The notes under the pieces are model-generated. The model had not been told where the DNA came from and ran no database searches. It saw nothing but the letters and a program-made list of their open reading frames with translations. From Gammaproteobacteria bacterium (lineage in GTDB: Bacteria; Pseudomonadota; Gammaproteobacteria; Steroidobacterales; Steroidobacteraceae), in contig PMMB01000023.1 of NCBI GenBank assembly GCA_003165495.1, positions 1,500 to 8,314 of the forward strand: a stretch of 6,815 bases of DNA, given 5' to 3'. Below, in pieces: positions 1 to 6,489 of the stretch (position 1 is the first letter of the stretch; every line of letters begins with the position of its first letter). The position numbers and the translations under genes were made by a program.

Positions 1-307
1 AGAAGCCGTCCTCGATGACCGGGCCGATGGTCACCTGGGCGTCGGGAAACAATTCCTGGACCGCATTCGCCAGTAAGTGCGCGGTGGAATGCCGGATGAT
101 CTCGAGACCGTCGGGGTCCTTGTCGGTCACGATGCTCAATCTGGCGTCGTGATCGATGAGTGCGGACGTGTCCACCAAGACACCGTCGACCCGGCCGGCC
201 AGCGCCGCCTTGGCTAAGCCGGCACCGATGCTCGCGGCGACTTCCGCTACGGAGATCGCGCGATCAAATTGTCTCTGACTTCCGTCCGGAAGAGTAATAA
301 CGGGCAT
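1..307 (-). CDS. thrS: Threonine--tRNA ligase, N-terminal part (runs off left edge)
   Basis: Threonyl-tRNA synthetase charges tRNA-Thr with threonine in the cytoplasm. Only the first 102 residues are in the window. I translated them from the reverse strand, starting at the ATG whose complement is at 305-307. Residues 1-61 (start MPVITLPDGSQRQFD) match the TGS domain that opens bacterial ThrRS. The following N2 editing domain begins with HSTAH, giving H73 and H77. These are the positions of the two editing-site histidines known in the E. coli enzyme, where the domain removes mischarged serine. The stretch ending TIGPVIEDGF is also typical. The ribosome binding site is weak (GGTAAG a few bases upstream). 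The gene starts 43 nt after tRNA-Val on the same strand, so the two are probably co-transcribed. The catalytic and anticodon-binding domains lie outside the window. Identity is very secure. Confidence 0.96.
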   Translation of the reverse strand, partial: MPVITLPDGSQRQFDRAISVAEVAASIGAGLAKAALAGRVDGVLVDTSALIDHDARLSIVTDKDPDGLEIIRHSTAHLLANAVQELFPDAQVTIGPVIEDGF

Positions 308-350
308 AGACGCATCTTACCAAAGGGAATCCGACATCCCGCCTTCAGGA

Positions 351-425
351 TGGTGCGCGCTAGTGGGATCGAACCACTGACCCCCACCATGTCAAGGTGA
401 TGCTCTACCGCTGAGCTAAGCGCGC
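351..425 (-). tRNA. tRNA-Val (anticodon GAC)
   Basis: A full cloverleaf can be folded by hand from the reverse strand. The acceptor stem is GCGCGCT pairing with AGCGCGC (7 bp). The D arm is GCTC-AGCGGTA-GAGC. The anticodon stem is TCACC/GGTGG with loop TTGACAT, so the anticodon is GAC (complement at 391-393), which reads valine codons GUC and GUU. The variable loop is GGGTC and the T arm is AGTGG-TTCGATC-CCACT. The discriminator is A and the CCA end is encoded (351-353). No stem has a mismatch apart from one T-G pair in the anticodon stem. It lies between the FHA gene (38 nt upstream) and thrS (43 nt downstream), all on one strand. I see no strong promoter of its own. A TATCTT hexamer with a GC-rich discriminator just upstream is a weak possibility, so it may be processed from a longer transcript. 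Confidence 0.97.
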
Positions 426-463
426 TCGAAGGGCGCGAAAGATACCGTATCCTAAGCCAAAAA

Positions 464-2314
464 TCACGTCTTGGGGGTCGTCTCGGCAGGGTCCGGCTCC
501 GGCGAACGATTTAGCGGCCTCGCGACATAGCGGAATTCGGTCTCACCGATCGTCACCAAGTCGCCATCGCTGAGTACCTGGCGATTCACTTTTCGGCCAT
601 TCACGAGCACCCCGTTGGTGCTGTTGAGATCTTCTATGATGGCGTTGCGAGGCCCCACCAGGACCAGCGCATGCTGACGACTCACCGAGCCGGAATCGAT
701 CTGCAATTCGCAACCGGCCGCCCGACCGATGCGTGCCCGCCGCGACAACACATGCGTGACCGGTTGCTCGCCATCGATCCTGATCAGCTCGGCCGACCAA
801 TCCGCCGAGGGCCGCGCAGCCGCGCCCGTACTCGCCCCCACCGGGGCCGATCCGAGTTTCTCGATGCTGGTCTGAATTCGTCCGAGTACATTTGCATTGT
901 TGCTTTCGCTGCGTTCCAGCCTGCGGATGAGAAATTCACGCTCCTCGAGCGCACCGCGAGTGCGCTCCAAGCTCGCCCGCAGTTTGCTATTTTCCCCGCC
1001 GATCTCTTCTAATGCGAAGGTCTTGGCCGCCAACTCCTCGGTCAGGCGCTTGACGTCGGCTTCGATCGATTGGATCGGTCGCCGCGCTTCCTGCAAATGC
1101 GCCATCAACACGGCCACTTCCTGCTCGTGGGTCTCCGCCTCGGATTGCAATCGCTCGATTTGCGCCGCCTGCTCGCCGCGCAATTGCGCGATTTGCGCCG
1201 CTTGTTCGGCCTGCCGCAACTGTGACGCCTCCAGCAATTCCGTGACTCGTTGTGAGTCGCCGCTGCCCCGCTCGCGCGCCTCCGCAACCGCTCGATCGCG
1301 CGCCGCCAATTCCGCCGTCAAACGGGCCCGTTCGGTCTCCGCCGCGGCCAATTGCGCGGTCAGCTGTGCTTCCAATGCGGCCACCTGGCCTTGCAAGCGA
1401 TCGCGCTCCGCCTCGAGCGCGCGGTGTCCGACGTGCGCCGCGCCGAGCTGCGCATCGAATTCGCGGAACATATTTAGATCGAATCCACGGCGCCAGTCCC
1501 GAGTCCGCAACAAATCGAGATAGGAACTCGCCTGTGTCTTCGCAGCACCCAACTCGGATCGCGCGGCATTCACTGCGGATTCGCCGCGCTTGAGCTCAAG
1601 CTTAAGCGCGGTCACCGTCTCGCAGCTCGCCTGCAGCTCCGAGGCAAGCGCATTCGCCTGCGCGCGCGCAGTCTGCAAATCCGCCTCCAGCTGCGACGTG
1701 GACTTCGAGGTGGCCTCGAACGCAGGCACGATCTTCGCGTGTTCTTTCTGCAGCGCCGCCAATTGCGCGTCGCGCTCACCGAGAGAATGCAGCACCTGCG
1801 CGGTGCTGGCATCGCGGGCCGCGAGTGAATCGCGCAGCGTGCGCGATTCGCTTTGATAGCGCTCCGATTCACGCAGCGCCTCTTCGACCCGCGAGCGAGC
1901 GGTCTCAATGGAGCCGCTTCTGTCGGACAACACCCGATCCAATTCACGTGACCGGGCTTGCTCCGACTCGAGCGCGGTTCGGGCCGCCGCCAGATCCACT
2001 GCCAGCGCGTTGGCGCGCTGACCTAAGGCCGATTCGGCATCCCGCGCCCGTTCATACGCACGAGTCAGCGATTCAAATTCGGCATTTTGCCGGGAGATAC
2101 GCTGCTCCACCGAGCGCACGCTCTCGGCGAGCGAAGGCAGATCAACGCCGGAGGGTCGCACAAAGTCCAACAGAGGGCCCGGCAACACGACGGTCTGGTC
2201 CGGCGGCACCGCGTCGTCCTCGACATCCTGATCGAACTGCGTGCTGTCGAGAATCGGCAACTGATCGGTCTTGTCGAGATCCGTCTCAGCCGAATGACTG
2301 CGTTTTTTTGCCAT
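464..2314 (-). CDS. Coiled-coil protein with C-terminal FHA domain
   Basis: A 616-residue protein of unrecognised specific function. Residues 1-60 are an acidic, probably disordered tail containing TxxD motifs at T11-D14 and T25-D28. Residues about 62-487 are rich in A, E, Q, R and L with heptad-like spacing and look like a long coiled coil. Residues 488-505 form an Ala/Gly/Pro/Ser linker, and about 507-597 form an FHA domain. The FHA hallmarks are all visible: G530-R531, S545-R-Q-H548, and NSTNG at 564-568 followed by V-N-G. FHA domains bind phosphothreonine peptides, so these residues predict a functional pThr-binding pocket. There is no signal peptide or transmembrane segment, so it is probably a cytoplasmic scaffold. 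The ATG follows AGGG by 4 nt and lies 11 nt after the uvrB stop, so it is probably translated from the uvrB transcript. No kinase gene is in the window. The architecture is secure; the role is unknown. Confidence 0.92.
   Translation of the reverse strand: MAKKRSHSAETDLDKTDQLPILDSTQFDQDVEDDAVPPDQTVVLPGPLLDFVRPSGVDLPSLAESVRSVEQRISRQNAEFESLTRAYERARDAESALGQRANALAVDLAAARTALESEQARSRELDRVLSDRSGSIETARSRVEEALRESERYQSESRTLRDSLAARDASTAQVLHSLGERDAQLAALQKEHAKIVPAFEATSKSTSQLEADLQTARAQANALASELQASCETVTALKLELKRGESAVNAARSELGAAKTQASSYLDLLRTRDWRRGFDLNMFREFDAQLGAAHVGHRALEAERDRLQGQVAALEAQLTAQLAAAETERARLTAELAARDRAVAEARERGSGDSQRVTELLEASQLRQAEQAAQIAQLRGEQAAQIERLQSEAETHEQEVAVLMAHLQEARRPIQSIEADVKRLTEELAAKTFALEEIGGENSKLRASLERTRGALEEREFLIRRLERSESNNANVLGRIQTSIEKLGSAPVGASTGAAARPSADWSAELIRIDGEQPVTHVLSRRARIGRAAGCELQIDSGSVSRQHALVLVGPRNAIIEDLNSTNGVLVNGRKVNRQVLSDGDLVTIGETEFRYVARPLNRSPEPDPAETTPKT
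1156..1208 (-). repeat. In-frame 33-nt-offset direct repeat inside the coiled coil
   Basis: A 20-nt stretch at 1156-1175 recurs at 1189-1208 with two mismatches. The offset is 33 nt, or 11 codons. In the FHA protein this gives two similar segments around residues 369-387 (AAQIAQLRGEQ then AAQIERLQSEA). An 11-residue period is a hendecad, compatible with a continuous coiled coil. The simplest reading is a small tandem duplication that lengthened the rod. Confidence 0.6.
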
Positions 2315-2325
2315 AAATCCCTGCC

Positions 2326-4326
2326 CTAGCCCGCTCGCGTGTTGGGCACGCCAAACGCTGCGTGGCGCAGCCTTTGTATCTGATCGCGCAATCGCGCGGC
2401 TTGTTCAAACTCGAGATTGCGCGCCAGCTTCATCATTTCGGCTTCGAGCTTCTTGATGCGCTTTAGCGCCTGTTCTGGCGCCAACGCCAACGTATCGTCG
2501 TCTGAGCCGTAGCGCTCCCTCTCTTGAACCGAGCGCGCACCCTCCATCACATCGCCGACCGCCTTGACGATGGTGCGCGGCGTAATGCCGTGCACGGCAT
2601 TGAACTCGATCTGCTTATTGCGGCGCCGGTCGGTCTCCGCGACGGCGCGCTCGATCGAGCCCGTCCTGACATCCGCATACAGAATCGCCTTGCCTTGCAC
2701 ATTGCGCGCAGCCCGGCCGATGGTCTGAATCAAGGAACCTTCCGATCGCAAGAAGCCTTCCTTGTCGGCATCCAAGATGGCGACCAACGACACCTCGGGC
2801 ATGTCGAGCCCTTCGCGCAACAAATTGATGCCGACGATCACGTCGAATTTTCCCAAACGCAAGTCGCGGATGATTTCCGAGCGTTCGACGGTTTCGATAT
2901 CCGAATGAAGGTATCGGACCTTGACTCCATGTTCGCTCAAATACTCGGTCAAATCCTCCGCCATCCGCTTGGTGAGAGTCGTGACCAGCACGCGCTCATT
3001 GACCTGCGCGCGCAGTCGAATCTCCGACAGCAAGTCGTCCACTTGGGCGCGCACCGGCCGAATCTCGACCGCCGGGTCGGTCAAACCCGTGGGCCGCACT
3101 ACTTGCTCGACGACCTGGGCGGACACGCGCTTCTCGTAGTGCGACGGCGTCGCGGAGACATAGATGGCCTGCGGCGCCATTTGCTCGAATTCCTCGAATC
3201 GCAGCGGTCGATTGTCGAGCGCCGACGGCAGACGGAAGCCGTATTCCACCAAGGTTTCCTTGCGCGATCGATCACCCTTGTACATCGCGCCCAACTGCGG
3301 AATGGTTTGATGGCTCTCATCGATCACCAACAAGGCGTCTTTCGGCAGGTAGTCGAACAGACACGGCGGCGGTTCGCCCGCGATGCGGCCCGACAGATAG
3401 CGCGAGTAATTCTCGATGCCGGCGCAATATCCCACCTCGTTCATCATTTCGAGGTCGAACAAGGTGCGCTGTTGCAGGCGCTGTGCTTCGACCAGCTTGC
3501 TGGCAGCGTGCAGTTCAAGGAGACGCGCGCGCAGTTCGTCGCGGATCTCATCCACGGCCTTTTGCACTCGTTCCTTCGGTGTCACGTAGTGCGTCGAGGG
3601 GTACACGGTGAGACGCGGCACCTTGCGCAAGAGTTCGCCCGTGAGCGGGTCGAAGAAACTCAAGGCTTCGATCTTGTCGTCGAAAAGCTCCACCCGTACT
3701 GCTTCACGTTCCGACTCCGCCGGAAAGATATCGATGACATCGCCGCGCACGCGATAGGTGCCTTGCTGCAGGTCGATCTCATTGCGCGTGTACTGCATGT
3801 CGGCGAGACGCCGCAACAATTTGCGCTGTTCGAGAGAGTCGCCGCGCGACATGTGCAGCACCATGCTGAGGTAGGCTTGCGGGTCGCCCAAACCATAAAT
3901 CGCCGACACGGTCGCCACGATGATGGAGTCGGGCCTCTCGAGCAGCGCCTTGGTGGCCGATAGACGCATTTGCTCGATGTGCTCGTTGATCGATGCATCC
4001 TTCTCGATGAAGGTGTCCGACGCCGGCACATAGGCCTCGGGTTGGTAGTAGTCGTAGTACGAAACGAAGTACTCCACCGAGTTCTTCGGGAAGAACACCT
4101 TGAATTCGCCATATAACTGCGCCGCCAGCGTCTTGTTGTGGACGAGCACGAGCGTCGGCCGCTGCACCTGCTGGATCACATTGGCAATGGTGAAGGTCTT
4201 GCCGGAGCCGGTCACTCCCAGCAAGGTCTGGTGAGCAAGGCCGCTGGTGAGCCCATCCACAAGTTTTTCAATCGCTTGCGGTTGATCGCCTGCCGGGAGG
4301 TAATCCGAATACAGCTCAAAACTCAT
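2326..4326 (-). CDS. uvrB: Excinuclease ABC subunit UvrB
   Basis: UvrB is the damage-verifying ATPase of nucleotide excision repair. It receives DNA from UvrA, probes the strand with a beta-hairpin and recruits UvrC for incision. At 666 residues it has normal length (about 670). Helicase motifs are intact: Walker A GVTGSGKT at 37-44, DESH at 336-339, SATP at 391-394, and motif VI QTIGRAARN at 534-542. The damage-probing hairpin is at about 90-99 (YYDYYQPEAY). A C-terminal UVR motif that contacts UvrC spans roughly 624-656. The ATG at 4326 gives the family's usual N-terminus, but no good Shine-Dalgarno precedes it. The stop lies 11 nt before the FHA gene. I found no LexA box of the CTGT-N8-ACAG type upstream, so SOS control of that kind is not supported here. 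Identification is certain. Confidence 0.99.
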   Translation of the reverse strand: MSFELYSDYLPAGDQPQAIEKLVDGLTSGLAHQTLLGVTGSGKTFTIANVIQQVQRPTLVLVHNKTLAAQLYGEFKVFFPKNSVEYFVSYYDYYQPEAYVPASDTFIEKDASINEHIEQMRLSATKALLERPDSIIVATVSAIYGLGDPQAYLSMVLHMSRGDSLEQRKLLRRLADMQYTRNEIDLQQGTYRVRGDVIDIFPAESEREAVRVELFDDKIEALSFFDPLTGELLRKVPRLTVYPSTHYVTPKERVQKAVDEIRDELRARLLELHAASKLVEAQRLQQRTLFDLEMMNEVGYCAGIENYSRYLSGRIAGEPPPCLFDYLPKDALLVIDESHQTIPQLGAMYKGDRSRKETLVEYGFRLPSALDNRPLRFEEFEQMAPQAIYVSATPSHYEKRVSAQVVEQVVRPTGLTDPAVEIRPVRAQVDDLLSEIRLRAQVNERVLVTTLTKRMAEDLTEYLSEHGVKVRYLHSDIETVERSEIIRDLRLGKFDVIVGINLLREGLDMPEVSLVAILDADKEGFLRSEGSLIQTIGRAARNVQGKAILYADVRTGSIERAVAETDRRRNKQIEFNAVHGITPRTIVKAVGDVMEGARSVQERERYGSDDDTLALAPEQALKRIKKLEAEMMKLARNLEFEQAARLRDQIQRLRHAAFGVPNTRAG

Positions 4327-4358
4327 GGTGCCATTGTCTCATGTCGCAGGCCCCACCG

Positions 4359-4383
4359 GCACGCGTCGCCGGGCGGCGCGTGC
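4359..4383 (-). other. GC-rich hairpin upstream of uvrB
   Basis: GCACGCG at 4359-4365 is perfectly complementary to CGCGTGC at 4377-4383. The 11-nt loop can itself form a short GCC/GGC stem. The hairpin sits 33-57 nt upstream of the uvrB start codon, so it would fall in the mRNA leader if transcription starts beyond it. In such GC-rich sequence, chance hairpins are common. Confidence 0.4.
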
Positions 4384-4403
4384 GCCCGTCGCCGGTTCCG
4401 CCG

Positions 4404-4413
4404 GACATATGTC
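4404..4413. other. 10-bp palindrome GACATATGTC
   Basis: This is a perfect 10-bp palindrome in the middle of the uvrB/aminotransferase gap, where GC-rich sequence changes to AT-richer sequence. It could be a small operator serving one or both genes. It does not match any LexA site I know. Support is symmetry and position only. Confidence 0.3.
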
Positions 4414-4485
4414 ATCTGGCGCGAACAGGCTATTTCTGGCGCCGCCGGAATATTTTTCGTACACTCGTGCGCCGTTTTTTAACAT

Positions 4486-4489
4486 AGGA
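4486..4489 (+). promoter_or_regulatory. Ribosome binding site that supports a TTG start
   Basis: AGGA here ends 8 nt before TTG at 4498, a good Shine-Dalgarno distance. The next in-frame candidate, GTG at 4504, would be 14 nt away, which is too far. No in-frame ATG occurs near the family's usual N-terminus. This makes TTG the best-supported initiator of the aminotransferase. Confidence 0.65.
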
Positions 4490-4497
4490 AATTCCCC

Positions 4498-5700
<1,203 letters not shown>

Positions 5701-5716
5701 CGCCCCGCGCCGAACG

Positions 5717-5743
5717 CGCCGCGCGCTTCGCGGCCGCGCGGCG
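5717..5743 (+). terminator. GC-rich stem-loop after the aminotransferase gene
   Basis: CGCCGCGCG at 5717-5725 pairs perfectly with CGCGCGGCG at 5735-5743 across a 9-nt loop, beginning 17 nt after the stop codon. Position and stability suggest 3'-end protection or termination. There is no T tract after it, so it is not a classical Rho-independent terminator. Confidence 0.4.
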
Positions 5744-5774
5744 ACTGCCGCGCTGACTAGTCCCTGGTATCGAC

Positions 5775-5831
5775 GTTGCCGCGGAAACGTCCGGTGTCCG
5801 ATGCGCGGACGTAAAGCGTTTCCGCGGCAAC
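5775..5831. repeat. Perfect 15-bp inverted repeat with nested hairpin
   Basis: GTTGCCGCGGAAACG at 5775-5789 is the exact reverse complement of 5817-5831, with 27 nt between the arms. Inside, GTCCG (5796-5800) and CGGAC (5806-5810) form a second 5-bp hairpin with a 5-nt loop. An alternative inner pairing uses ACGTCCG (5787-5793) with CGGACGT (5806-5812). The sequence after the right arm is only moderately T-rich (TCGTGTCTATTATTA). It may terminate the aminotransferase transcript, possibly in both directions. It may also be a dispersed palindromic element or a structured RNA. The perfect arms are directly visible; the function is open. Confidence 0.7.
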
Positions 5832-5841
5832 TCGTGTCTAT

Positions 5842-5857
5842 TATTATCCGGATAATA
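5842..5857. promoter_or_regulatory. 16-bp perfect palindrome TATTATCCGGATAATA (candidate operator)
   Basis: This perfect 16-bp palindrome ends exactly where the -35 hexamer begins (5858). It occupies the -36 to -51 region of the predicted promoter. It could be an operator for a symmetric dimer, or an AT-rich UP-type element that helps RNA polymerase bind. It also forms most of the left copy of the larger inverted repeat described at 5838-5889. Confidence 0.55.
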
Positions 5858-5886
5858 TTGACCCCTTAATTTCGTCCGGGTATTAT
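5858..5886 (+). promoter_or_regulatory. Near-consensus sigma70 promoter for the DUF2239 gene
   Basis: The -35 box TTGACC (5858-5863) matches 5 of 6 consensus bases. The -10 box TATTAT (5881-5886) matches 5 of 6. The spacer is the optimal 17 nt. Transcription should start near 5893, giving a leader of only about 22 nt. This is much the best promoter in the window. A strong core promoter set in symmetric sequence suggests that it is normally repressed. Confidence 0.75.
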
Positions 5887-5888
5887 TA

Positions 5889-5908
5889 GATCTCGTCAAC
5901 GTGAGATC
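5889..5908 (+). other. Short inverted repeat in the DUF2239 leader
   Basis: GATCTC (5889-5894) and GAGATC (5903-5908) are inverted, separated by 8 nt. The pair spans the predicted transcription start and the weak GAG ribosome binding site. It could be a third operator half-site pair, or, if fully transcribed, a hairpin masking the ribosome binding site. The six-base arms are short enough to be chance. Confidence 0.3.
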
Positions 5909-5914
5909 ACCGTG

Positions 5915-6478
5915 ATGAATGACTCGCAACCTATTGAATTTACTGCGTTTATTGGCTCTCACCGACTGGCTTCCGGATCCCTGGACCAGGTCGCCTTGGC
6001 GGCCAAGAAAGCGGTCGACCGTGGTATTCAACAACCTGTGTTGATCTATAACGACAATACCGGTCGCGCGATCGATATCGACAGTCGCGGCAGCGATGCC
6101 GAGATTCTCTCGCGGCTTGCCCAGCCCGCCCCGCCATCCCTGCCGCGCGGACGCGGCCGGCCGAAACTGGGTGTGGTCGCCCGCGAGGTCACCTTATTGC
6201 CCAGGCATTGGCAATGGCTTGGTGCCCAGCCCGGGGGCGCCTCCGTCGCGATTCGCAAATTGGTTGAGACCGCGCGGCGTGCGAACCAGCAGATCGACCA
6301 GGCCCGCCGGAGGCAGGAAGCGGCCTATCACTTTATGTCGGCCATGGCCGGCAACCTGGCCAACTTCGAAGAGGCCTCGCGTGCACTGTTCGCGAACGAC
6401 CGCGAGCGGTTCAGTGACCTCGTCGGTAGTTGGCCGACCGACGTGCGCGATCACGCCTTCAAACTGGCTTTCGGCTAA
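5915..6478 (+). CDS. DUF2239 family protein, candidate DNA-binding regulator
   Basis: I recognise the DUF2239 family (uncharacterised) from the overall pattern: TAFIGSHRLASG near the N-terminus, then GRGRPKLGVVAREVTLLPRHW, GGASVAIRKLVE, and FMSAMAGNL. From the ATG the protein has 187 residues. GTG at 5912 would add one residue, but ATG at 5915 sits better after the weak GAG at 5903-5905. Residues about 8-70 form an N-terminal alpha/beta-looking domain. RGRGRPK (about 78-84) resembles an AT-hook, which binds the minor groove of AT-rich DNA. REVTLLPRHWQWL...GGASVAIRKLVE (about 90-119) has the strand-helix-helix pattern of ribbon-helix-helix regulators. The tail is helical and charged. There is no signal peptide. 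The upstream promoter lies among AT-rich palindromes, so autoregulation is an attractive inference. It is probably co-transcribed with the following reductase gene, 11 nt away. Family call is good; function is inferred. Confidence 0.88.
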   Translation: MNDSQPIEFTAFIGSHRLASGSLDQVALAAKKAVDRGIQQPVLIYNDNTGRAIDIDSRGSDAEILSRLAQPAPPSLPRGRGRPKLGVVAREVTLLPRHWQWLGAQPGGASVAIRKLVETARRANQQIDQARRRQEAAYHFMSAMAGNLANFEEASRALFANDRERFSDLVGSWPTDVRDHAFKLAFG

Positions 6479-6489
6479 TAGAGCACGAC

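Larger units (their letters stand above)
4327..4497. promoter_or_regulatory. Divergent promoter region between uvrB and the aminotransferase
   Basis: The two divergent genes must both be served from this 171-bp gap, apart from any read-through. The uvrB-proximal half (4343-4403) is very GC-rich and contains a hairpin. The aminotransferase-proximal half is AT-richer. For the plus strand, TACACT at 4460-4465 is a possible -10 element, but no convincing -35 lies 16-18 nt upstream. For uvrB I could not choose a promoter. An 8-bp direct repeat, TCTGGCGC, occurs at 4415-4422 and 4435-4442, spaced 20 nt. The regulatory role is inferred from position; exact elements are unresolved. Confidence 0.5.
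5838..5889. promoter_or_regulatory. Imperfect inverted repeat bracketing the DUF2239 promoter
   Basis: CTATTATTATCCGGA at 5838-5852 and TCCGGGTATTATTAG at 5875-5889 are inverted copies, matching at 12 of 15 positions. The left copy lies just upstream of the -35 box. The right copy covers the -10 box. The CCGG cores are 28 nt apart. This layout is typical of paired operator sites through which a dimeric repressor blocks RNA polymerase. The binding protein is not shown by the sequence; the product of the adjacent gene is a candidate. Confidence 0.5.

Noticed and set aside
441..451. GATAC-C-GTATC symmetric sequence between the FHA gene and tRNA-Val
   Set aside because: The one-base centre cannot form a hairpin, and 5-bp arms are common by chance. 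No terminator T tract is associated with it.
2303..2309. Run of seven A (minus strand) at codons 2-4 of the FHA gene, a possible slippage or phase-variation site
   Set aside because: Two AAA lysine codons after GCA explain it. Seven is short for phase variation and no alternative frame product is evident.
1252..2316. Several plus-strand open frames opposite the FHA gene
   Set aside because: Their translations are Arg/Pro/Ser/Ala-rich low-complexity sequence, as expected from the complement of a coiled-coil gene.
2524..3963. Long open frame (479 codons) on the plus strand opposite uvrB
   Set aside because: It lies wholly inside a certain uvrB gene, has no recognisable domain and has a composition typical of antisense frames in GC-rich coding DNA.
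4327..4341. Tiny upstream frame (ATG GCA CCA TGA) overlapping the uvrB start
   Set aside because: It is only three codons long with no ribosome binding site, easily due to chance.
4416..4428. CTGGCGCGAACAG resembling half of an SOS box
   Set aside because: The spacing is wrong for CTGT-N8-ACAG and the left arm lacks the T. It is not a LexA site on the E. coli model.
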